A stretch of DNA of 59,900 nucleotides from Lachnospiraceae bacterium (lineage in GTDB: Bacteria; Bacillota; Clostridia; Lachnospirales; Lachnospiraceae): NCBI GenBank assembly GCA_021772075.1, contig JAETNQ010000020.1, positions 1 to 59,900 on the forward strand, read 5' to 3'. How positions within the stretch are numbered: position 1 is the stretch's first letter; every line of letters begins with the position of its first letter. The notes beneath the pieces were generated by a model. The model ran no database searches, was not told where the DNA came from, and was given only the letters and a program-made list of their open reading frames with translations. The position numbers and the translations under genes were made by a program. Positions 52,985 to 59,900 of the stretch are shown here, in pieces.

Positions 52985-54868
52985 TTATAAATACCGCTGA
53001 TACCACTGCTCAAAAATAAAAAACGACCATGACAGTTTGGAGTAATTCGCCCCGGTGGCCGGGCCTCCGTCCCCGGTCTTTATATAATCCCTGACCATCC
53101 CCGACACATACTCCGCATCGAAAATCCCCTGTCTTTCCAGATATTCTTTCTCGCTGTAAGCAAGGAGCTGCTCCTTCAACGGCCCCCGCAGCCATTTGTC
53201 CAGAGGTACGCCAAAGCCCACCTTCGGCCGGTCCAGCAGTTCTTTTGGAATATAATCATAAGCAATATCTTTCAAAATATGCTTCTTATCCCCCTTATGG
53301 AACTTAAAGCCATGGGGGATGCGGAACGAATATTCCATCACATCCTTATCCAGAATCGGGCAGCGGGCCTCTAAAGAATATTTCATGGAAGCCCTGTCCA
53401 CCTTGCAGAGAATATCCCCCGGCAGATAGGTATCCATATCCAGCAGCATCCGGCGTATCTGCCATTTGTCTTCCCCATAGCCGCTCTCTATTTCATAATG
53501 GCATGGCAGGGCATGCCCGTCATTACGAACCATCTTCTTTGCCCTGACAATATAATTGCTGGCGCCGAACTGGGTTTTCGTCTCCCTGTTGCGGTTTTCC
53601 GCAATCACCCGGACCCGGAAAGGCAGCTTATCCCCTATCCCTGCACGGCGCACAAGGGGGAGATTGCAAAGCCCATGGACGATTCCGCCAGGGATATCCA
53701 GCATCTGGGCCTGGGCCACGTTCTCATAAATATTATATCCACAGTAAAATTCATCCCCGCCGTCGCCGGAAAGGACTACCGTCACCTTTTCCTTTGCCAG
53801 CGCCGCTACAAGCATGGACGGAATCTGGGAGCTGTCCGCAAACGGCTCGTCATAATATGCCGGGATGCTTTCCACCAAGTCGAACATCTGCTTTTCGTCA
53901 ATATACAGTTCCGTATGGTCGGCGCCCAAATAATCCGCCACTTGCTTTGCATACTTCGCTTCATTGTATTTTTCTTCGTGAAAGCCAATGGAAAATGTCT
54001 TGACCGGCTCTTTGGAATGCTCCTGGGCAATGGCCGTAATCAAGGAAGAATCATATCCCCCGCTTAAAAAAGCCCCCAGCGGCACATCGGAAATCATCCG
54101 GTATGCGATAGCCTTTTTCAGGCGCTCTTTCAATTCAGACTTGGCCTGGGCGTAATCCTCCACCTGATTTTTCCTTCCTCTGTGATATGCCTCCTTGATA
54201 TCCCAATATTTCCATGTTTTTACCCGGCCGCCGGAAAAAGCAAGAACCGCCCCCGGTTCCAGTTTGTAGACATCTTCAAAAATCGTTTCCGGCGCATTGA
54301 TATACTGCTGGTATAAATAACGGGATAATATGTCTTTTCTTATCTTCTTCTGAAATCCCGGACACGCCATGACCGGCTTCAGCTCCGAAGCAAAGACCAG
54401 GTTTTCGCCGTCCAGCCAATAATACATCGGTTTTTTCCCGATGCAGTCCCTTACCAGGTACGCCTCCCCGCTTTCCCTGTCCAGCAGGGCGATCGCATAC
54501 ATTCCTACAAACCGTTCCACGCAGCCGATTCCCCACTTCAAATATGCCGCGATAATGACCTCCGTGTCACAGTTGGAACGAAACGTATAATCGGAAAGTT
54601 CTTCCCGTATCTCCTGAAAATTATAGATTTCCCCGTTGAACACTACGCTGACGCGGCCGTTATCCGAATGCATGGGCTGATGGCCCAGCGCGGACAGATC
54701 CATAATGGCCAGCCGCCTCTGGGCAAATCCCGCCCGGTATCCCCCGGGCAGCTCATAGATTTCCTCCCCGCTGTCGTCGGGACCCCTATGGTACATCGTA
54801 TCGTTCATTTCTTTTAACTGCGTCAGGCTGATCTCTCTCTTTGATACAAAACCGCATATTCCGCACAT
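52985..54868 (-). CDS. asnB: AsnB-type glutamine amidotransferase (second copy)
   Basis: A 627-residue enzyme with Cys2 (MCGICGF), FNGEIYNF at 77-84 and a standard PP-loop SGGYDSS at 269-275, then LSGDGGDEFYCGY. The start follows the GGAGG 12 bases before the ATG at 54868. It differs clearly from the copy at 47860 (for example in the PP-loop and C-terminus), so the two are not a recent duplication. Two such enzymes in one glycan operon suggest two different amidation steps, for example on two uronic acids. Confidence 0.85.
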   Translation of the reverse strand: MCGICGFVSKREISLTQLKEMNDTMYHRGPDDSGEEIYELPGGYRAGFAQRRLAIMDLSALGHQPMHSDNGRVSVVFNGEIYNFQEIREELSDYTFRSNCDTEVIIAAYLKWGIGCVERFVGMYAIALLDRESGEAYLVRDCIGKKPMYYWLDGENLVFASELKPVMACPGFQKKIRKDILSRYLYQQYINAPETIFEDVYKLEPGAVLAFSGGRVKTWKYWDIKEAYHRGRKNQVEDYAQAKSELKERLKKAIAYRMISDVPLGAFLSGGYDSSLITAIAQEHSKEPVKTFSIGFHEEKYNEAKYAKQVADYLGADHTELYIDEKQMFDLVESIPAYYDEPFADSSQIPSMLVAALAKEKVTVVLSGDGGDEFYCGYNIYENVAQAQMLDIPGGIVHGLCNLPLVRRAGIGDKLPFRVRVIAENRNRETKTQFGASNYIVRAKKMVRNDGHALPCHYEIESGYGEDKWQIRRMLLDMDTYLPGDILCKVDRASMKYSLEARCPILDKDVMEYSFRIPHGFKFHKGDKKHILKDIAYDYIPKELLDRPKVGFGVPLDKWLRGPLKEQLLAYSEKEYLERQGIFDAEYVSGMVRDYIKTGDGGPATGANYSKLSWSFFIFEQWYQRYL

Positions 54869-54891
54869 ACCGTCTACCGACCTCCACCGTG

Positions 54892-55653
54892 TCACTTATC
54901 CGCGCATTTTTCCAGAAAACTATCCTTATATTCGCCGAAATCCTTGCATTCATTATCAATGCTGTCGATCAGCTCCATATATTTTTCTTTTACCAGGCTC
55001 TTAAAGTTCCCGTAATTGTCATACCCTTTTTTTGTCCACGCAAAAGGGTGCGTCAAGATCTGCACTTTATCGTGTCCCAATATATTTTTCTCATCCGGAT
55101 AACCGTACCGCCAGATATGGTTGGCATCGGACATGTATTTGACCGCCAGCTCGGAATTCTCCGAGACATTCTCGGAAAAAGTAAAAAATTCATCCTGATA
55201 AGCGTTAATAATTCCCGGCAGCTTGATATTCTCTGCAAGCACGGCGGGAGAAGGGCGGTGTATCGAAAACTCCGATATTTCAAAGCCGATCATCTCGCTG
55301 AGCATATGCATTTCTTTGACAATCTGCTTCCGCACCTCCTGCATATCCGTCATGCCGTTCAAGGCAAAATGCAGGCCTATATTCTGTCCCCTTTCATGCA
55401 TATCGCGGATCAGATCCCGGTTCTTTCTGGACAGCAGGTTATAGGAATTGTTTGTCCATTGGAAAAAGAAGGTGGAAGTAAAATCCATGCTGGATTCCAC
55501 CTTTGCCAGGGCATACGCCCTTTCCACGCTGTATTCCACGTCATGGCGCATAATAACAAACTTGTCCCTGTGCAGGGCGCCGCCATAATCCGTCTGCCGG
55601 CCTGTGGATTTGATAATCCTTAAAATCTCTTTGTAATCGCTGTATGAAAACAT
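54892..55653 (-). CDS. cytoplasmic polysaccharide-deacetylase-fold protein
   Basis: A 253-residue protein without signal peptide or span. It contains FVIMRHDVEYSVERAYALAKVE (32-53), where RHDVE could be the metal-binding Asp block of the CE4/NodB fold, NIGLHFAL (91-98) and FSIHRPSP (129-136). A related group of cytoplasmic NodB-like proteins occurs in surface glycan loci. It may remove an acetyl group from a nucleotide sugar or lipid-linked sugar. The usual H-x3-H zinc motif is not evident. AAAGAGG precedes the ATG at 55653, 2 bases after the GT4 stop. Confidence 0.68.
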   Translation of the reverse strand: MFSYSDYKEILRIIKSTGRQTDYGGALHRDKFVIMRHDVEYSVERAYALAKVESSMDFTSTFFFQWTNNSYNLLSRKNRDLIRDMHERGQNIGLHFALNGMTDMQEVRKQIVKEMHMLSEMIGFEISEFSIHRPSPAVLAENIKLPGIINAYQDEFFTFSENVSENSELAVKYMSDANHIWRYGYPDEKNILGHDKVQILTHPFAWTKKGYDNYGNFKSLVKEKYMELIDSIDNECKDFGEYKDSFLEKCADK

Positions 55654-55655
55654 GT

Positions 55656-56777
55656 TTACCTCTTTCCCGCGCCCTTTTTTGCGCATATCTCTTCTATATA
55701 ATCCCGCCACTGCCCAAAAATAGCCGTTCCATTGGCAATTTCGCCGATTTTCCTCGCATTTCTCCCAAGCCTCCGCCCGAGTTCCGGATCTTCAATCAGC
55801 TTATTGATTCCTTCTTCCATCGCTTTCGGATCCTTGACCGGCACCATCAGCCCGCTCACCCCGTCCTCCATGACCGTGCGCGGCCCTCCGCAGGGGCAGT
55901 CAGTGGCTACGATAGGTAGCCCAAGAGCCATCGCTTCCAAAAGGGCGTTTGGAAGCCCTTCCCAATCGGAGGAAAAAGCATATACGGCCGCATCCGCCAA
56001 ATCTTTTTCCAGGCAGTCGCTGGCTCCCATCAGATGGATATACTCCCCGGCCCTATTCTTTTCAATGATGGATTCCAGTATTTCCTTTGTCCCGTCAAAG
56101 GAATCGCCGCCATAAATTTTCAACACGTAATCGGGATGCTTCTTGTGTACTTCTATAAAAGCCTGCAGCAGCATCGGCTGGTTTTTAAAGTCCACCAGCC
56201 TGCCGGACTGAACCACTTCTTTTTTCCTCTTTTCCGGCTCCGGCACGCCGATATATTTGTCATGAATCGGATTCAGTATAATTCTGGAATTCTTTTGCAG
56301 ATAAGGGGCAAAGAATTCCCGCTGCCCTTCGGTCTGGAACACGCAGCCCGCCGCCCCCGGAAACAAAAGCGGAATCTGCACCTTGTCCGATAAGGCATCA
56401 TAATGCCCCGCCGGATCCGTCCGGATGGAAATCAATACCGGCACCTTTGTGCCGGGCGCGGCCATCAGCGCCCGGTAGTTCGCCCTCTGGGCAAACGCGA
56501 TCAGAATATCCGGCCGTTCTTTTTTCATAAATTCCCTTAAATATTTCACCCGGAGCAAAAACTGCGCCATACGGGACTTCCCCTTGTCGCTTTCCTTTAA
56601 CCCTACATGCACCCGGCGTACTTCCCTGTCGATCTGGAATTCGTTTTCCCCATACCATTCCGTAGCCAGAAGGACTTCATAGCCTTCCCTGGCAAAACGA
56701 TTGGCCAGATTGGATACCACCCGCTCCGCGCCTCCCTGCTCCAGACAATTCAAATGAAATGCTATTTTACGCTTCAT
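55656..56777 (-). CDS. GT4-family glycosyltransferase, PglH-like group
   Basis: A 373-residue GT-B enzyme: MKRKIAFHLNCLEQGGAERVV, then VVQSGRLVDFKNQPMLLQAF, SDWEGLPNALLEAMALGLP and TDCPCGGPRTVMEDG, as in 18495 and 51840. The start region has been duplicated: a 19-bp tandem repeat (56774-56811) gives a second copy of the ribosome site and ATG. The downstream ATG at 56777 is in frame with the GT; the upstream one at 56796 opens only a 9-codon frame. Confidence 0.87.
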   Translation of the reverse strand: MKRKIAFHLNCLEQGGAERVVSNLANRFAREGYEVLLATEWYGENEFQIDREVRRVHVGLKESDKGKSRMAQFLLRVKYLREFMKKERPDILIAFAQRANYRALMAAPGTKVPVLISIRTDPAGHYDALSDKVQIPLLFPGAAGCVFQTEGQREFFAPYLQKNSRIILNPIHDKYIGVPEPEKRKKEVVQSGRLVDFKNQPMLLQAFIEVHKKHPDYVLKIYGGDSFDGTKEILESIIEKNRAGEYIHLMGASDCLEKDLADAAVYAFSSDWEGLPNALLEAMALGLPIVATDCPCGGPRTVMEDGVSGLMVPVKDPKAMEEGINKLIEDPELGRRLGRNARKIGEIANGTAIFGQWRDYIEEICAKKGAGKR

Positions 56778-56811
56778 CCTGATCCCCACGCCTCATCCTG
56801 ATCCTCACGCC
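56774..56811. repeat. 19-bp tandem duplication of a ribosome site and start codon
   Basis: Two adjacent 19-bp units, 56774-56792 and 56793-56811, differ at one base (C/T at the fourth base of CCCC versus CCTC). On the minus strand each reads GGCGTGRGGATCAGGATGA. The upstream unit also contains the stop codon (56807-56805) of the preceding gene. Confidence 0.9.
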
Positions 56812-57590
56812 TTTTCTCTCTTTTTTGCGGCCGCTTTTTCCGCTGCTGCCTGACCGGCATTTCTCTTTCTGCCGCCTCCGTTTTTATAAATGCTCTTTCC
56901 TGCCTTTTTCAATTGGAACAGGATCCGAAGGGCTTCTGCCACCACTTGGAAGCGGAAGCTGGACTCCGAACCTATATAGTGAATCGGAACCTCTATCGTA
57001 TGGTAGTTCCTGCAATAATACCGCATCTCCGTCTGGTACATATGCCCCGTGGACAGAAACTGATCCAATTTCAAATCTTCCAATACATATCTCTGAAAGC
57101 CCTCAAAGCCGCTGGTCATATCCTTCAGCCTCGTCCCCAGTACCAAATTGGCCAGAACCGTCCCGCCGGAACTCAATATCCTCCGGTAAAGCGGATGGTG
57201 GCTGATGCCTCCTCCTTCCACAAAGCGGGAACCCCAGACACAGTCATACCCTTCGTCCAATTTTTCGATAAACTGCGGTATCTCCTTCGGCAAATGGCTG
57301 CCTCCGCCGTCCATCTCGATCACGCGTTCCGCCCCGTCCTTCAGAGCATGGCGGAACCCTTCCAGATAACAGCTGATCACTCCATAGGATTCCTTATAAA
57401 AGATAAGCTTTACTTTGTCCGTTTTCTTTTCATATTCTTCGATAATTGCTCTCGTGCCGTCCGTAGAATAATTGTCCATCACCGGATACAAATACAGATT
57501 ATCATAGGGCAGCGCCAATATTTCCTCAATAATCCCGCCCATCGTCGTTTCTTCATTTGCCACCGGCATAACAATAATCGTTTTCTTCAT
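56805..57590 (-). CDS. GT2 glycosyltransferase, dolichyl-phosphate-mannose-synthase-like
   Basis: A 261-residue enzyme of the DPM1-like branch: MKKTIIVMPVANEE, YPVMDNYSTDGT at 35-46, MDGGGSHLPKEIP at 93-105 (the DGGGSH block replaces the usual DADLSH), and MTSGFEGFQRYVL in the second half. It has no C-terminal membrane spans but a lysine/alanine-rich basic tail, which could sit on the membrane surface. It probably makes a polyprenyl-phosphate sugar. The ATG at 57590 was chosen over an in-frame TTG at 57605. It is the first gene of the 41-kb operon and overlaps the end of a possible 14-codon leader frame. Confidence 0.85.
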   Translation of the reverse strand: MKKTIIVMPVANEETTMGGIIEEILALPYDNLYLYPVMDNYSTDGTRAIIEEYEKKTDKVKLIFYKESYGVISCYLEGFRHALKDGAERVIEMDGGGSHLPKEIPQFIEKLDEGYDCVWGSRFVEGGGISHHPLYRRILSSGGTVLANLVLGTRLKDMTSGFEGFQRYVLEDLKLDQFLSTGHMYQTEMRYYCRNYHTIEVPIHYIGSESSFRFQVVAEALRILFQLKKAGKSIYKNGGGRKRNAGQAAAEKAAAKKREKA

Positions 57591-57631
57591 TCTCTTCCGT
57601 TCCAATCTATGATCTTATTTGCTTTTTCCAT
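57587..57631 (-). CDS. possible 14-codon leader peptide
   Basis: On the minus strand an ATG at 57631 with AGGA nine bases before it opens MEKANKIIDWNGRE, and its TGA (57589-57587) overlaps the ATG of the first operon gene as ATGA. It lies between the proposed promoter and that gene, so it could couple translation into the operon. A short frame of this length can occur by chance. Confidence 0.3.
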   Translation of the reverse strand: MEKANKIIDWNGRE

Positions 57632-57659
57632 TTTCTTCTTTTCCTATATATACTGTTAT

Positions 57660-57688
57660 AGTTTACCATATTCCTGATATAAGCGCAA
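57660..57688 (-). promoter_or_regulatory. likely promoter of the 41-kb operon
   Basis: On the minus strand TTGCGC (57688-57683) and TAAACT (57665-57660) are 17 bases apart. Start of transcription would be near 57653, giving a leader of about 60 bases. The -35 box coincides with the first of four 16-bp-spaced repeats. The match to sigmaA is moderate, but no other gap in the operon offers a better place. Confidence 0.5.
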
Positions 57689-57741
57689 ATAAAACGCCGC
57701 GCAAATAAAGAACCGCGTAAATAGGACGTTACGTAAACAAA
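57683..57741. repeat. four direct repeats with exact 16-bp period
   Basis: The 11-base units are GCGCAAATAAA (57683-57693), GCGCAAATAAA (57699-57709), GCGTAAATAGG (57715-57725) and ACGTAAACAAA (57731-57741). All starts are 16 bases apart. The first covers the -35 box of the minus-strand promoter. The layout suggests a row of binding sites for a regulator of the divergent genes at 57590 and 57859. Confidence 0.8.
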
Positions 57742-57858
57742 ACACGGAATCATTATTCCATATAAACGAAATAAAAATCATATACTCCTCTTGAAAAATA
57801 TAATATAATAAATTCCATATAATAATTTAAAATGATATAATAGATAGGAGTATGCCAT
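57742..57858. other. AT-rich promoter region of the 57859 gene
   Basis: A very AT-rich stretch with several TATAAT hexamers and TTGAAA at 57791-57796, but no pair at a standard distance, so I cannot choose a promoter. The AGGAG at 57846-57850 is the ribosome site of the gene at 57859. Confidence 0.5.
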
Positions 57859-59559
57859 ATGCGCAGAATACAGAAGAAAAATATATGTTTTTTCCTTTGC
57901 ATGGCTATTGTGTTCCTTTTCATGCTTTATCAATGTTCCTTGAAAAAAGGCACTTTTGTAGATGAGCTTTTAACTTATGATCTGTCAAACCGCCAATCGC
58001 CAAGAGTGGAGTATATGGTTTCCTACATTACATCCTCTTCGCCCTCTGCCATTTGGAACGATGTCAATGATCTTTTAAAAAACGGCAAAGAAAATTCCCG
58101 CATCTATCAAGATTTTAAAAATACGGAAAAACAGCAGGAGGAACTTTCGCTCTGGCATGACCAGGATTATTTCGCCCGTTTTATTACTGCGGAAAAGGAA
58201 CACCGCTTTGACTTTCTTTCCGTTATGTATAATGCGGTTTATGATTCCGCTCCTCCTTTTTATTATTACTGGGTCCATTTTATCTGTTCCCTGTTTCCAG
58301 GAACTTTTTCCCTATGGTACGGACTGGCCATTAATATTCTGTTTCTTATGCTTGTCTGCGCCCTGCTCTACTATCTGGCCGGAAAATATTTTGGCGGCAC
58401 AAAATATGCTGTTCTCATTACCCTGTCCTATGCCATGAGCATCGGAGGCCTTGCCACGCTCTTAATTATACGCATGTATGCTATATATACCTTTTTCGTC
58501 CTCGCCTTTCTCGGCATTAATCTTCATATTGCGCATAACGGCTTTTCTTTTACGAAAAAAAGCAGAACTGCCTATATTCTCTGTGCCGTCCTGGGTTTTT
58601 ATACACAATATTATTTTGTTATTTTTGCCTTTTTCCTCGTGGGAACGATCATGGCCTTCCTTTTCTTCCAAAAGGAATACAGTGCTAAAATAAAACCTTA
58701 TTTGATCTCTTCGCTGGCAGCGGCTGCTCTCAGCCTGGTCATCTGGCCTTTTTCGATCAAACATATATTTTTCGACAGTTTTGGAGCCAGCACTTTTTCC
58801 AATGCCGCCGCTGGAGGCACTTTATATAAAATGATTGTTTACTTGCAAATTCTGGCCGAATCGCTTTTCGCAGACCGTCTCTGGCTGCTTGCCCTGCTAT
58901 GCCTGTTGGCTGCTGCAGGAACAGTCTGGATGGTTTATTGCTGGAAAACTAAAAAAAAGGAGGCTCCATCCTCCCTTTCCATTCTGAAACCGTTCCTGCT
59001 CTTTATCCCCGCTGCGGGTTATCTGCTATTAGTAGCTATCAGCTCTCCCTTTTTTGCCGATCGCTATATTATGTGCATTTTCCCTGTTCTTCTGCTGGGA
59101 ATGTATCACCTTTTCCGCATTCTGCTTTCCAGCCTTACCAAACATGCCTTCCCTATGTTATGCGCTTTCGGAGCGTTCCTGACCCTTTTTGCCCTGATTA
59201 CCGTTCCCCATCCATACACATACCCCGGCCAAGCGCAGAAAAATTCCTTTATCGAAAATGCCGAAAACGCCGTCTGCATCTATATCAGTGAAAATAATGG
59301 ATGGATGTATAAATCCTGTCTGGATATTATGGGCGTATGTAAAAAAACCGCCCTTCTTTTCCCGGAACAGATCGAAGAAGCTCCTCCTATCCCTCTTTCC
59401 CCTGGCGAATACGACAAAGTATTGGTCTGCATCCCCTTCTCTTTCCCGCAGGAAGACATACTCCAAAAAACTATGGCGCATTTCGGCCTGGAGGATAAAG
59501 AGATCACTATGTTTTCCAGGGAAACGGACGGTTACGCCTATATGTATCTCCTGCAATGA
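57859..59559 (+). CDS. GT-C (GT39/PMT-like) membrane glycosyltransferase
   Basis: A 566-residue polytopic protein. After the first span, the outside loop carries FVDELLTYDLSN, whose acidic pair fits the GT-C catalytic motif, followed by a long loop (about residues 45-130) and SAPPFYYYWVHFICSLFPG, typical of GT39-like enzymes. About ten further spans and a soluble end of about 110 residues follow. AGGAG lies 8 bases before the ATG. The gene is divergent from the 41-kb operon across the repeat region at 57683-57741. It probably transfers a sugar from polyprenyl phosphate outside the cell. Confidence 0.78.
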   Translation: MRRIQKKNICFFLCMAIVFLFMLYQCSLKKGTFVDELLTYDLSNRQSPRVEYMVSYITSSSPSAIWNDVNDLLKNGKENSRIYQDFKNTEKQQEELSLWHDQDYFARFITAEKEHRFDFLSVMYNAVYDSAPPFYYYWVHFICSLFPGTFSLWYGLAINILFLMLVCALLYYLAGKYFGGTKYAVLITLSYAMSIGGLATLLIIRMYAIYTFFVLAFLGINLHIAHNGFSFTKKSRTAYILCAVLGFYTQYYFVIFAFFLVGTIMAFLFFQKEYSAKIKPYLISSLAAAALSLVIWPFSIKHIFFDSFGASTFSNAAAGGTLYKMIVYLQILAESLFADRLWLLALLCLLAAAGTVWMVYCWKTKKKEAPSSLSILKPFLLFIPAAGYLLLVAISSPFFADRYIMCIFPVLLLGMYHLFRILLSSLTKHAFPMLCAFGAFLTLFALITVPHPYTYPGQAQKNSFIENAENAVCIYISENNGWMYKSCLDIMGVCKKTALLFPEQIEEAPPIPLSPGEYDKVLVCIPFSFPQEDILQKTMAHFGLEDKEITMFSRETDGYAYMYLLQ

Positions 59560-59666
59560 CCGGACAGGCTCCTGGAACTTCTATCAGCCAGGGAAATCCA
59601 TTTTGTCGGGCGGGGGCTGGGCGGGAAGGAAGAGGGGCAGGGGAAAGAGGGCAGGAGAAAAACAGC
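59560..59666. other. G-rich noncoding tract with G-quadruplex motif
   Basis: After the stop at 59559 I see no gene. A weak 5-bp inverted repeat (59571-59592) lacks a T tract. Positions 59608-59625 read GGGCGGGGGCTGGGCGGG, four G runs with loops of one or two bases, and the purine-rich strand continues to 59666. Confidence 0.7.
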
Positions 59667-59900
59667 GGGGGAACAGGTTGGGAATAGTTTCACCGCTGCC
59701 TCACGTAGGGAAGTGAGATTTTCTTAATATTCCGTTCAGAAAGCAGCAATTTGGCGACATGGATGTCGCCAAAAGCCCGCCATGAGCCCGGATGGCGAAT
59801 CGCGGGCGGTTGCGTCCGGCTGATACTGCTTTGCCCGGAATATTTAGAAAATCCATTTCCCGAAGCCGGCACGGCGAAACTATTCCCAACCTGTTCCCCC
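59667..59900. mobile_element. MITE-like element with terminal inverted repeats (right edge at window end)
   Basis: The outer 25 bases at 59667-59691 are the exact reverse complement of 59876-59900. The likeness continues inward with gaps for about 75 bases on each side (blocks GATTTTCT, AATATTCCG and AAAGCAG in both arms). The middle holds a perfect 11-bp hairpin (59750-59760 with 59763-59773, around GG) and a second GCCCGC/GCGGGC pairing. No protein of substance is encoded. This fits a non-autonomous transposable element or a large structured repeat. Target-site duplication cannot be judged because the window ends here. Confidence 0.65.

Noticed and set aside
57683-57741. Short CRISPR array
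   Set aside because: Units are 11 bases with 5-base spacers, too short for CRISPR, and no cas genes are present.
59571-59592. Hairpin after the GT-C gene as an intrinsic terminator
   Set aside because: Only five base pairs with a 12-base loop and no T tract following.

Overview
The window looks like a cell-surface polysaccharide biosynthesis locus of a low-to-mid GC Firmicute, most likely a Clostridia/Lachnospiraceae-type organism. The signs are strong AGGAGG-type ribosome sites, ATGA-coupled genes, frequent GTG/TTG starts, a stand-alone Spo0A-C-like protein, a DUF3791/DUF3990 pair, and the types of GT-C membrane proteins present. The genus cannot be fixed from sequence reading alone. About 45 real genes are visible and nearly all concern glycan assembly. 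No rRNA, tRNA, CRISPR array or transposase gene was seen.

Layout. (1) 1-715: an AT-rich leader, a small Spo0A-C-like gene on the + strand and a perfect bidirectional terminator (687-715). (2) 753-12690, minus strand, read from a good sigmaA-type promoter at 12718-12746: two lectin-tailed GT-C proteins (one broken by a G9 homopolymer), a GtrB-like polyprenyl-phosphate glycosyltransferase, a PTPS_related membrane protein, UDP-glucose dehydrogenase (ugd), a Wzy-like polymerase with a Wzz-like tail, and a GT4 enzyme. (3) 12852-16416, plus strand, read from a divergent promoter at 12755-12784: a second PTPS_related protein and a GT-C mannosyltransferase-like protein. It ends in a bidirectional terminator (16398-16430) shared with the convergent operon. 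(4) 16420-57590, minus strand: about 41 kb of genes with no gap larger than about 75 bases, apparently one operon read from about 57660. It carries the initiating polyprenyl glycosylphosphotransferase, two Wzy-like polymerases, a Wzx flippase, an ABC flippase, GT2, GT4, GT11, GT17, GT-D and DUF5672 transferases, a pyruvyl transferase, two AsnB-type amidotransferases, an SGNH protein, a deacetylase-fold protein, a radical SAM/SPASM protein, a GH88/GH105-like hydrolase and an embedded DUF3791/DUF3990 pair. (5) 57606-57858: a divergent control region with four 16-bp-spaced repeats. (6) 57859-59559, plus strand: one more GT-C protein. (7) 59560-59900: a G-rich tract followed by a roughly 234-bp element with terminal inverted repeats that runs to the window end.

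How it fits together (inference). The glycosylphosphotransferase at 38165 loads the first sugar-phosphate onto undecaprenyl phosphate. Cytoplasmic GTs extend it, and pyruvyl, amide and perhaps acyl groups decorate it. Wzx and/or the ABC protein flip it, and one or more Wzy proteins polymerise it. GT-C enzymes then add side residues outside the membrane from polyprenyl-phosphate sugars made by GtrB-like enzymes. Three polymerases and two flippases suggest more than one glycan or a composite locus. The sharp base-composition change near 28.9 kb also supports a composite origin. The only nucleotide-sugar gene in the window is ugd. Two AsnB enzymes beside it hint at amidated uronic acids.

The most striking item is a G9 tract inside a lectin-tailed GT-C gene. 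Removing one G restores a complete 683-residue protein matching its intact tandem paralogue, which suggests phase variation, although a sequencing error is not excluded.
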